In this document: piece after piece, positions 20,700 to 28,985 of the stretch
How the letters are laid out: each line of letters starts with the position of its first letter
Numbering within the stretch: position 1 is the first letter of the stretch
Assembly (NCBI GenBank): GCA_030674185.1
Contig: CM060307.1
Span: 35,395,298 to 35,427,797, forward strand
Reading direction: 5' to 3'
DNA: 32,500 nt
DNA from: Monoplex corrugatus
Lineage: Eukaryota > Mollusca > Gastropoda > Littorinimorpha > Ranellidae
Translations under genes and position numbers: made by a program
Notes under the pieces: generated by a model
Databases searched by the model: none
The model's input: the letters and a program-made list of their open reading frames with translations, nothing else
What the model was told of the DNA's origin: nothing

Positions 20700-21119
20700 C
20701 GTTGAGCATCAATGTGAAAATAACTCAACACAAAGGAATTCAAATGCAAAATTATTCTGAATCAGTCAGAAAACTGTTCTGAGTCAGCATCACTGAGTCA
20801 TTATACTCAGAGCATTCTTCCTACCTGACATCCGACAAGAGGCATTTCAGCTTTAAGATTTTAAATGTTTTAGGTCAGCTAAACTAACACATCAAAGTCG
20901 TGTTTTTATCATCACAATCATTAGCACTGTCTGATTTTTTTAAAAGTAAGCCACTGTTGTGTTTGAGACAGAGCGAAGACAAGGAAATACTTTTATGTGT
21001 TTGAACTCGCTTTGAAAGCTTACAAAAATGCCTCTTCGTACACAGCCCAAGAGGAAATATTACCTCATCTGCAAAGCGTCAGATTTCACGTCATTCCAAA
21101 CCGTCAAAGCTTCAGAAGA

Positions 21120-21180
21120 CTGGCAGCAGTATGAATGGTTGTGTGTTGCAATGTCACACAACCATTCATACTGCTGCCAG
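21120..21180. repeat. Perfect 26-bp inverted repeat with 9-nt loop
   Basis: Arms 21120-21145 and 21155-21180 are exact reverse complements around TTGCAATGT. Other R1 copies have only the left-arm sequence here, so the right arm is a new inverted duplicate at the junction with R3. Confidence 0.97.
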
Positions 21181-21189
21181 TACCGCGTC

Positions 21190-21383
21190 TGATTTTTTTT
21201 AAAATATTTTAGTGTTCCAACTTTTGTCACTGCATATATACACAGGATAGTGTTTGCTTGGTTGGATGGTTTTGTTTTATGAGATTTGGTTTAATTTGTT
21301 GCTGTTGGTCTTGCTGTTGTTTTAGAGGGAAATTGCCCACACTGTGCAGATGGCCTGTTGCGACAGAACTGGCTTACTCCAAG
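21190..21383 (+). mobile_element. Short interspersed repeat R3, copy 1 (uninterrupted)
   Basis: It begins with poly(T) and AAAATATTTTAGTGTTCCAA, continues with CACTGCATATATACACAGGA, TTATGAGATTTGGTTTAA and TCTTGCTGTTGTTTTAGAGG, and ends with CCACACTGTGCAGATGGCCT and ACTGGCTTACTCC. The same sequence flanks LINE copy C on both sides (23432-23535 and 24623-24696). No terminal inverted repeats or tRNA-like promoter seen; class unknown. Confidence 0.75.
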
Positions 21384-21687
21384 GAAAAAAAAGACGGCTG
21401 TCGCGTACTATTTTTCAACGTGCCTTTATCAAGCAAGAGAGCACAACAAGAACAGGAAGCATGGTGCAAAGAAGGTGTGGTGTGGCACTGAATCTCCGCC
21501 AGATCTCGATCTCAGTGGGACGCCAATAAGCATCTTGCTACACAGACGTCAAACGGTGCCGTAAAATAGAAACGCGTTTCACAAAGACAAGTCCCTGAAG
21601 GGATTTTAAAAAAAGTTTGAATTAAAGAAAGAGAATATTCATAAGATGACTCTTGTCAATAAAAATTCAGTAATGCACATACGTTTG

Positions 21688-21895
21688 GGTTGTTTGTTTT
21701 TGTTTTTTTTTTTGGTTTGGTTTTGGTTTGGTTGGTTGGTTGGGTTGGTTGGTTGGTTGGGTTGGTTGTTGGGTTGGTTGGTTGTTTTGGGGTTTAGTGT
21801 TGTTGTTTTTGTTTTGTTTTTGTTTTTGCTTTCTGTTTTTGTTTGTTGGGTTTTGGGGATTTTTTTGTTTGTTTGTTTGTTTGTTTGTTTAGATT
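21688..21895. repeat. G/T-rich TTGG and TTTG tract
   Basis: TTGGTTGG tetramers (21714-21790) followed by TTTTG/TTTG repeats. The plus strand is nearly devoid of A and C. Confidence 0.9.
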
Positions 21896-22354
21896 TTTTT
21901 TTACCAATGAATTGTGCAGGAAAAGGTAGCGTGGGTGTATCTATAATGAACAGTTTATATTCATCTCTTGATTATTGTGTTTTCAGCCTTGCGTGTTGCA
22001 GCAGGAGCATCAGTCAAATAATATGGTGGCTGATTTTTGCCAACTCTTCTTTTATTTGCTATCCAAACCAGTAAAACTGACAACATTATTTGGACTGCAG
22101 ATATACTGTCAAAACTGTTTCTACTATCACAGTGTTTAAGATGCAACTACTTAAAAAAACGAACAACACATGTTCTTAAATGGACTTTCACATTTAGTTT
22201 GGCGTGTCGTCAAACTGAAATTCAGCGCATTACAGTCCCGCCCACACGCTCTTCTTGCTGGCTGTTTCTGTCACTCAGAGGGTAAAAGAACATGTCTGCA
22301 AAGCACAAGTTCGCTGACAAGAATCAGTTTCTTATTTCCTCTCCTTTGTTCGTT
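21896..22354. other. Unassigned sequence between the inverted R1 copies 3 and 4
   Basis: No gene or repeat recognised. It forms part of the spacer of a large imperfect inverted repeat (R1 copies 3 and 4). Confidence 0.5.
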
Positions 22355-23005
22355 TAGACCCTTTATTAGCTTTTTCCCCTCGGGGTCTTTCCTTCGTAAA
22401 ACACGTTTCATCTTACAGCACTGTTTGACGTCTCTATAGCTCAGCTCTTTTCTGGCGCGCTGTGACGTCCTGTGCAGAGAGAGAGAGAGAGATCCGGCCG
22501 AGATTCAGTGCCACACCACCCCTTTCCTTCCGTCATGCTTCCCGTTGTTGTTGTTGTACCCTCTGCCTGATAAACGCACATTGAAAAAAAAAAAGTCCGC
22601 GACTGCTGTCGCTTTTTTTTTTCTGGGTGTTTTACGTTGTCATACAGCCATTTACTTTAAGAAATTTGATGCTCTGCAGATGAGGCGATATTTCCTCTCG
22701 GCTTGTCAGTAAAAGGGCGTGTTTGTGTGATTCCACGCAAGTTTTCATTCACAGTCCAGTGTTCCCCTGACTTCATTTTGGTTCAAGTATGACGTTGCTT
22801 TCTTGAAGAAAATCGTGTGTGTGATTGGTGGTGATGGTGGTGACAGGGGTTAAAGAACAGGTTTGATGTCGTATTCAGCTGATCTGAAACTTGTGGAGTC
22901 CTAAAGCCGGAATATCATTGGATTATAGAAATTTTGTTTGAAAGAACACTCCACGTATAATGACTCAACTGTACTAACAGAACGATTTTCTGACTGAATA
23001 AGGAC
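22355..23005 (-). mobile_element. Interspersed repeat R1, copy 4 (inverted)
   Basis: Minus-strand landmarks: TTGAGTCATTATACGTGGAG, GATATTCCGGCTTTAGGACT, GTGGAATCACACAAACACGC, GAGGAAATATCGCCTCATCT, AAATGGCTGTATGACAACGT, GACAGCAGTCGCGGAC, TGTGCGTTTATCAGGCAGAG, GTGGCACTGAATCTCGGCC, GACGTCAAACAGTGCTGTAA and TAATAAAGGGTCT. A (GA)n patch at 22476-22494 is specific to this copy. The TTTCACGTCATT...GCAGCAG part is deleted here. Confidence 0.82.
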
Positions 23006-23431
23006 ACTTATATAACGCAACAAAAAATGTCACAGAACACAGCACAAAACTACAACATACCACTACTACCACTACTATTCCTCCTACTACTACTACAACT
23101 GCTACTACGACGATTACTATCGTTAAGGCAAGTGTGGAATGAGGAATGAAGCAACCATCCTAGAAACTGAGAAGTGAGAAGTTCAAATGCAAAGATTCAA
23201 ATCGCACTTGTCTGAGATAAAAATAAAGAAAGAGATAATGGTAACATTTCTAATTGTCATCATCATCACCACTATTATTACTTCCGCTGCTGTTTCTCCT
23301 GATGTTCAACAATATAGGCCTACCAAATTTTCCTGAGCATATCTATGGAACTACTATAAAACGGCGTCCATGTCAACCTTGTGTTTTCCTTTTCTCTTTG
23401 TTCTCACTTTTCCACCGTAAAGTACCATATT
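23006..23431. other. Unassigned sequence with ACT triplets
   Basis: CTACTAC triplets near 23055-23105. The rest shows no recognisable feature; an open frame at 23254-23538 (+) has no motif and runs into R3. Confidence 0.5.
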
Positions 23432-23535
23432 CATTTTTTTTAAATATTTTAGTGTTCCAATTAGTCTCACTGCATATATGTATACAGGATATTGGTTGGT
23501 TGGTATTGTTTCATGAGATTTGGTTTTGTTGTTGG

Positions 23536-24256
23536 TAATGACGACAAGACAGAAGCTATCCTCATTGGCACTCGTCAGAAACTTTCTCAGCTGCCTCCTC
23601 TTTCTCTCCCATTATGTAACACATCAGTCCCAATTTCTGATTCAGATAAAAACCTTGGTGTCTGCATTGACTCTACCCTCTCCATGAACAACTTTGTTTC
23701 TCAAACTGCCAGATCCTGCTACTATCATCTCCATCGTATAAGGCTGATCAGGAAGTATCTCTCTGTGGAAACAACTGCAAAACTCGTTCTCTCCTTCATA
23801 ATGTCTCGCATTGACTATTGCAATTCACTCCTGTCTGGTCTTCCTGCCTCCACCATTCACATCCTACAGCGCATTCAAAACAATGCTGTACGCCTTGTAC
23901 TCAAAAAGAAAAAAGCTGACCACATATCTCCTCTCCTGGCACAACTTCACTGGCTCCCTGTATCAAAGCGCATACAGTACAAACTAGACACCATGTGCTA
24001 CAAAAGCCTCAATAACGCAGCCCCCGATTACCTGTCAAGCCTACTTGAGATCTATCTTCCCTCACGTACCCTCCGCTCTGCCTCCGATCCTCTGACTTTT
24101 CGCTTTCCACGCACTAAGCTCAATACCTATGGTCCACGAGCCTTCTCTGTTTCTGGTCCGCTCTCCTGGAACAAACTTCCTCTCTCAGTCCGTCAGCAAC
24201 CTACTTTTGTCTCCTTCAAGGCCGCTCTCAAAACTCACCTTTTCTCCTCCGCATAA
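23536..24256 (+). pseudogene. Reverse transcriptase C-terminal remnant of LINE copy C
   Basis: Open for 239 codons from NDDKTEAILIGTRQK to TAA at 24254-24256. It covers the region after the RT palm, with DKNLGVCIDSTLS, SRIDYCNSLLSG, LAQLHWLPVSKRIQYK and TKLNTYGPRAFSVSG. It has no upstream palm or endonuclease. Frames starting further upstream read R3 sequence and are accidental fusions. Confidence 0.93.
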
Positions 24257-24429
24257 AATCCTAACCTCACTCAACCCCCCCCCCCCCCCCTGCAGCCTGT
24301 CTCCGCTCGGAGGGGAATCACATGGTTATAATATATAATTGTATATGCTATGCTCTCTATAATTTTCCATTGCTTTTATTCTTGCTTTTATTGCTTTTAT
24401 TCTTTCTCCCCATTTATAGCCATGCGTGT

Positions 24430-24510
<81 letters not shown>

Positions 24511-24622
24511 CGTGTGTGTGTGTGCGTGTGTGCGTGCGTGCTTGCGTGTGTGTCTGCTTCAGCGCTTAGATTTGATTTTATCAAGATTTTGCGCTATATA
24601 AATATTGTAATTATTATAATTA
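23536..24622 (+). mobile_element. CR1/L2-like LINE copy C, 5' truncated, full 3' end
   Basis: Homology to copy B starts at TAATGACGACAAGACAGAAG (23536). The 3' UTR contains C16 (24275-24290), a GGAGGGGAATCACATG block, ATTTTCCATTGC, CCCCATTTATAGCCATG, (GT)n (24424-24556), the AGCGC/GCGCT hairpin (arms 24561-24565 and 24591-24595) and a short ATT tail. Comparison with R3 copy 1 defines both ends and shows no clear target-site duplication. Confidence 0.94.
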
Positions 24623-24784
24623 TCTTGCTGTTGTTTTAAAGGAAAATTACCCACACTGTGCAGATGGCATGTTGCCACAGAACTGACTTACTCCGTCTAT
24701 GGTGGGTGTGCATGTTGGGGGGGTTTTGCATACTGACATGACTTACAGGATTTTAACGAGGATTTTTGTTATTTTGTATACGTG

Positions 24785-25290
24785 TATGCCAAAGCAACAT
24801 TCAAGAAGATGAAAAGCATTCTTACCAACAAACGCCTATCAATTAACATCAGGAGGAGAGTTCTTGAAAGTTGTATAGAACCGATAATGTTATACGGTTG
24901 TGAGGCGTGGACGGTCAACACGGAAATCCAGAACAAGATCGAGGCAGCCGAAATGTGTGGGTTTTTTTTTTTAAGAAAATGTTGAGAGTTCCATGGACAG
25001 CAAAGAAAACAAACGAGACAGTCTTGATGGAGGCAGACACACGAAGATCATTGATAAGGAAGATTAGGAAAAGACAAACAACATTTATAGGCCAATTTAT
25101 GAGTAAACGGGAATTGGAGCACCTGGTCACAACGGGAAAGCTGGAGGGAAAGAGAACACCAAGGAAACCAAGGAAGAAAATATTGGACGGCCTTGCAGGG
25201 TGGCTGAGGACATAGAAGGTGGAAGATGAACTTGCAGCGACAAGGGATAGATTCGTATGGAGGGCCTTGATCGCCAACGCTATGCGGCAG
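24785..25290 (+). pseudogene. RTE-like LINE, C-terminal fragment with frameshift and nonsense mutation
   Basis: The first segment encodes AKATFKKMKSILTNKRLSI and EPIMLYGCEAWTVNTEI, the region after the RT palm and the counterpart of LYGCESWT in the ORF at 2-2314. A T-run at 24962-24971 shifts the frame; the next frame reads MLRVPWTAKKTNETVL, SLIRKIRKRQTTFIG and LEHLVTTGKLEGKR. A TAG at about 25213 stops it, followed in frame by ELAATRDRFVWRALIANAM and a TGA within ATGATGATG. The sister copy on the minus strand (26700-26936) has a sense codon at that place. The tail matches that of the first LINE. It cannot be functional. Confidence 0.9.
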
Positions 25291-25365
25291 GGCACATGAT
25301 GATGTATGTGCTGTACACATATATATACAAAGGGGGTTTGGGCGGTAACATGTCTGCACACACGT

Positions 25366-25495
25366 CAACTTGGGAGATCTTTAAAATCTCCACCCTTTAC
25401 CTGCTAGTTGTAAAGTACCCAGGCAGGATGAAGCCCAGACCTTTAACGGAAAGTCTGATGTCTTTCCCACTCGACCATCGAACCCATCAACATAT
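25366..25495 (-). other. Possible degraded tRNA-like repeat
   Basis: On the minus strand TGGTCGAGTGGGAAAGAC resembles a tRNA A-box region, and GGTCTGGGCTTCATCC sits where a B box would be, but it is too diverged to be sure. GAGATCTTTAAAATCTCCAC nearby is palindromic (GGAGATTTTAAAGATCTC on the other strand). It may be a relic of a second tRNA-derived repeat family. Confidence 0.3.
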
Positions 25496-25680
25496 CTTAG
25501 ATATGTTATGTTACCAACAGAATTTTACCTTTCATAACGAAAACTATCAGTTCATATCTACACTTCTTTGGCAACTTGATGAGCTTGGTAAAGTTTTGTT
25601 GTTGTTGTTGTTTTTAGGATCATCGCACTCAGGGAGACTACCATTTTCTGCGCCACCTTCATGGCACCTGAAGCTGGCAC

Positions 25681-26095
25681 TTTTTTTTTTTTTTTTTTGG
25701 GGGGGGGGGAACAATGCGATAATGATGATGTCAATGGGGATGATAATCATGATGTTATGGAGTTCCATCTAGGATTAAGACTGCGTGACAGGGCCGTACT
25801 CTAGGTGCACTATCATAACATATCCTAGCGTCAGCCAGGCCCGAGATATACAGACTCCTGCGGTGCTGGTCAGAAGATTTGAGCAACACCTTCAAATGAC
25901 ACATCCGCGAAGTGGATGAGACTCGACTGTATGGTTCCAGTCTTCCCAATGAGCCCATTGCACGCCCAACTCTGTGTAGGAGCCGGTTAGAACCGAAAAA
26001 TCCCACAATGATTTTTAAAGGTATTGATAGGGATTCGAACCAGCAACCTTCCCTTGGATAGTCCGTTGCGTTAACCGCTACACCACGGCGACTGG
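25681..26095 (-). mobile_element. Near-complete tRNA-derived SINE
   Basis: Read on the minus strand: a tRNA-like head with GTGGTGTAGCGGTTAA (A box, plus 26071-26086) and GGTTCGAATCC (B box, plus 26031-26041). A body of about 230 bp follows, with AAAATCATTGTGGGATTTTT, TGGGCTCATTGGGAAGACTG and CAGTCGAGTCTCATCCACTT. The 3' part has GCCCTGTCACGCAGTCTTAA and ATC-rich trinucleotides, then C10 and A19 at the plus-strand 25681-25709. It carries no coding sequence and would rely on LINE proteins. Relatives at 2845, 11311 and 15032 share parts. Target-site duplications were not identified. Confidence 0.8.
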
Positions 26096-26187
26096 TGGGC
26101 TTGCTAAAGTTAAGTGGGTAAACATCACACTTCCAATCAGAAGCTCCAAAGGTTTGATCCACCTAGACATCTATCAAATATGCACGT

Positions 26188-26604
26188 TAACCCCTCGACT
26201 CCCGCACACCCTGTCCACCAGCATCCTGCATTGTCGACCATGCTAGCAAATCAAAAACTTAACCCCTTTGAGTCCCTCATCCTATCCACCAGCTTCCTGC
26301 AGGAAGCTGGTGGATAGGGTTAGGGACTCAAACAGTTAAAATTTTGCACTTGGTGGATATGGTGCGGGAGTCTAAGTGTAAAAGATCCTGTACGTTATGT
26401 CAGTGGCTAGCTTATACCCTTCGACTCCGTCACCCTGCCAGCTTTCTGCATTATCAACAAGGACAGCAAAGCAAAACCTTAGCCCTTTCATTTCCTCTCC
26501 CTATCCACGAGCTTCCTGCAGGAAGCTGGTGGATAGGGTGAGGGCATGAAAGGGTTATTTTTTTCAGCTGGTGAATAGGTGTGCGGGAGTGAAAGGGTTG
26601 TAGA
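26188..26604. mobile_element. Two tandem foldback (nested inverted-repeat) elements
   Basis: Element 1 (26188-26390) has a loop-free inner palindrome at 26270-26329 centred on CTGCAG at 26299/26300, with only a few mismatches. Outer arms are CGACTCCCGCA with CCTGTCCACC on the left, and GGTGGATATGGTGCGGGAGT on the right. Element 2 (about 26416-26604) repeats this layout, with an inner palindrome at 26481-26556 centred at 26518/26519. Between arms lie GCTAGCAAATCAAAA-type spacers. Related copies occur at 28808-29446, 30606-30722 and 31728-31843. No coding sequence. Possibly a foldback/MITE-type DNA element. Confidence 0.75.
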
Positions 26605-26944
26605 AACATGATAACATCCAGCGCGCCCGCCCTCCAAAGATGCTGACTGTGCAACAACACAGCGGAATATGGTCAGCTCGTCCAACAGCTGGAGTTCCCT
26701 ACCACCATTTTCATCACCAGGTGCCCGGCCGCATGGTGTTGGCGATCATGGCCCTCCATACGTATCTATCCCTTGTCGCCGCAAGCACATCTTCCACCTT
26801 CTCTGTCCTCAGCCACCCTGCAAAAAAGTCCGTCCAATATTTTCTCCCTGGGTCTACCACTGAGTGCTCTCTTTCCCTCCAGCTTTCCTATTGTGACCAG
26901 GTGCTCTAATTCCCCTTTCCTCATAAGACGGCCAACAAGTGTTG

Positions 26945-28139
26945 AAACTGCTCTTGTAAAAATTGCAAATGATATTCTGACTGCTCTTGATCAAAATCAA
27001 ATCTCTCTTCTATCTCTCCTTGATCTCTCGGCTGCATTCGACACCATCGACCATTCTATCATGCTCACACGTCTCCATAAAGTGTTCGGTATCTCTGACA
27101 TCGCTCTGTCTTGGTTCCAGTCCTACCTCTCCAATCGCACTCAAACAGTCTCTGTCTGTTGTTCATCCTCTGCACCCGCTACCCTCCAGTTTGGTGTGCC
27201 CCAAGGCTCTGTTTTAGGTCCCATCCTATTTGTGCTGTACACACAACCCCTCTCTGAAATTATGCGACTTCACTCTATGTCCCATCATAGCTTTTCTGAT
27301 GACAACCAACTCTATACTTCTGGTTCCCTCCCACAACTGCCCTCTATAATCAGACAAACCCAAGGCTGCATTTCTGATGTTCACTCCTGGATGACTGTAA
27401 ACAAACTTCAACTCAACCCCATTAAAACTGAACTTAGCCTTATCTCTCCCACCACATTGGCTAAGTGTTCTTCCCTTCCTCTGTCTGTCTCTCTGCTTGG
27501 ATCTGACATTCCACTATCTTCCGCTGTCCGCAATCTTGGAGTCACTCTTGATAACACCCTGTCCTTTGAAAAACACGTCCAGAATGTTTGCAGATTATGC
27601 TATCTTGAGATACGCAGAATTTCTTCTATTCGCAATATCCTCTCTGTCGAAGCCACCAAAACTCTCCTCTGTGCCTTTGTTCTCTCTCGTCTCGACTACT
27701 GCAACTCCCTCCTCTCGGGCTGTCCTTTCTCTCTCATTCAAAAGCTTCAAAAAGTTCAAAACAATGCTGCTAGGCTCATCTTCAGAAAATCTCGTTCCTC
27801 TCATGTCACTCCTCTTCTCAAATCTCTTCACTGGTTACCTGTTGAAAAGAGAATTCGCTACAAGATTGCTTTGTTATGTTTTAAGTCTCTCAACGGTCCT
27901 GCACCCCCTTACATCTCTGACCTCCTCCATCTGTACACCCCCTCCGTCAGCTTCGTTCCTCGGCTGATACTCGTACCTTCCGCATACCATCCTGTCGCAC
28001 TAAAACCTATGGTCAACGCTCCTTTTCCTATCAGGCCTCTGTAATCTGGAATCAGCTCCCTGTCTCTGTTCGCCACTCTGCAACTCTCACTTCTTTCAAG
28101 TCCTCTCTGAAAACCCATCTCTTCCAGTCCCTCTCATGA
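26945..28139 (+). pseudogene. Reverse transcriptase remnant of the second CR1/L2-like LINE
   Basis: The frame starts in the fingers/palm. LSLLDLSAAFDTIDH holds the motif A aspartate, then SYLSNRTQTVSVC, FGVPQGSVLGPILF and a motif C of HSFSDDNQLY. The Ala normally before the two catalytic Asp is Ser here, an unusual change. The C-terminal part follows: SRLDYCNSLLSG, LHWLPVEKRIRYKIALL, GPAPPYISDLLHLYTPS. A frameshift near 27945 moves the rest (TKTYGQRSFSYQASVIWNQL, SLKTHLFQSLS) to another frame ending in TGA at 28137-28139. An open frame starting at 26773 joins unrelated upstream sequence and is not a real N-terminus. It lacks an endonuclease. Confidence 0.94.
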
Positions 28140-28217
28140 TACTTATAAAGACTCTACCACCTAACTTCCCCAAATCCCCCCTTGTTGTCTTTTGAGCCTT
28201 GAATGTCGGCTGGTGTG

Positions 28218-28297
<80 letters not shown>

Positions 28298-28368
28298 GTT
28301 GTGTCTGCGTGATACCTGTAAGCGCTTAGGGCTCTTGTTTTCATCAGATTAGGCGCTATATAATGCTC

Positions 28369-28404
<36 letters not shown>
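26945..28404 (+). mobile_element. Second CR1/L2-like LINE family member, inserted with an 8-bp target-site duplication
   Basis: AAGTGTTG occurs at 26937-26944 and 28405-28412, directly outside the element. The uninterrupted RTE-like copy at 25.0-25.3 kb shows a single equivalent site. The 3' UTR holds (GT)n (28214-28304), the AGCGC/GCGCT hairpin (arms 28321-28325 and 28353-28357), TATATAATGCTCT and (TTA)n. It is 5' truncated inside the RT and distinct in sequence from copies A-C, while sharing the 3' architecture. Confidence 0.93.
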
Positions 28405-28406
<2 letters not shown>

Positions 28407-28518
28407 GTGTTGCCTGTCTTTTCCTAATCTTCCTTATCAATGATATTCTTGTCTCTGCCTCCAACTGTGCAACAATATGGCGGAATATGGTCAGCTCCCC
28501 CAACAGCTTGAGTTCTCC

Positions 28519-28807
28519 ATGTTCCTCTAAAAAGACTGACTGTGCGTAATGCTCAGTGGGTCTAAATGAGTATGGAGAATAACGCCTGACAAGAACGATT
28601 TATGACGTTCTTAAGCTAAATATTTTGTCACTTGAGCCTATTGTGGGACTACTTGGCATTCATGCATTGGCTTTTGGAACACTGAAAAGGGTTTTGCCAA
28701 GGAGGAGGAAAATCGTGGGTAGACAAGGAAAGGGAGTGGGCTTTTTTTGCCTGGGTGGGCCAGCGAAAGGGTGTGTGCAGACTCCGGTGGGTCTGTGTGT
28801 TGGGGTT
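28519..28807. other. Unassigned spacer
   Basis: No gene or repeat recognised. The start ACTGACTGTGCGTAATG repeats the CTGACTGTGC motif seen at 26643. Confidence 0.5.
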
Positions 28808-28954
28808 TTAGCCCCTTGACACCCGCACCCTGTCCATCAATACCCTGCATTTGTGTCAACCATGCTAGCAAAGCAAAAAATTTAAGCTCTTTGATCCCCT
28901 ATAGCTCACCATATCCACCAGTTTCCTTCAGTTTTCTTTGTCTCTGTTTCTGTT

Positions 28955-28985
<31 letters not shown>

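Larger units (their letters stand above)
20700..21605 (+). mobile_element. Interspersed repeat R1, copy 3, interrupted by R3
   Basis: Landmarks in R1 order: ATTATACTCAGAGCATTCTT (about 20800), CATTTCAGCTTTAAGATT, GCTTACAAAAATGCCT, CAGATTTCACGTCATT, GCAGCAGTATGAATGG. Then comes a break of about 235 bp containing a perfect hairpin and repeat R3. R1 resumes at 21383 with AAGGAAAAAAAAGACGGCTG, GAGAGCACAACAAGAACAGG, ATCTCAGTGGGACGCC, GACGTCAAACGGTGCC and AAGTCCCTGAAGGGA. Confidence 0.8.
23432..24696 (+). mobile_element. Repeat R3, copy 2, split by LINE copy C
   Basis: The left part (23432-23535) has TTTAAATATTTTAGTGTTCC, CACTGCATATATG and CATGAGATTTGGTTTTG. The right part (24623-24696) has TCTTGCTGTTGTTTTAAAGG, CCACACTGTGCAGATGGCAT and ACTGACTTACTCC. 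Joining the coordinates 23535 and 24623 gives the layout of the uninterrupted copy at 21190-21383. Confidence 0.85.
26646..28518 (-). pseudogene. RTE-like LINE fragment, minus strand, split by a second LINE and bounded by 54-bp direct repeats
   Basis: Minus-strand pieces 28413-28463 and 26700-26936 together match 25037-25290 of the plus-strand fragment: TCATTGATAAGGAAGATTAG and AAAAGACA, then AGAGCACCTGGTCACAAT and GACAAGGGATAGATACGTAT. The piece ends in a short GATGA-type tail. Between the pieces lies the CR1/L2-like LINE (26945-28404). Outside, 26646-26699 and 28464-28518 are about 54-bp direct repeats with about seven differences, placed where target-site duplications would be. Only the extreme C-terminus is encoded. 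Confidence 0.82.

Noticed and set aside
26773..26944. N-terminal extension of the LINE reading frame at 26945
   Set aside because: This part is antisense to the older RTE-like LINE and lies outside the 8-bp target duplication, so the continuous frame is accidental.
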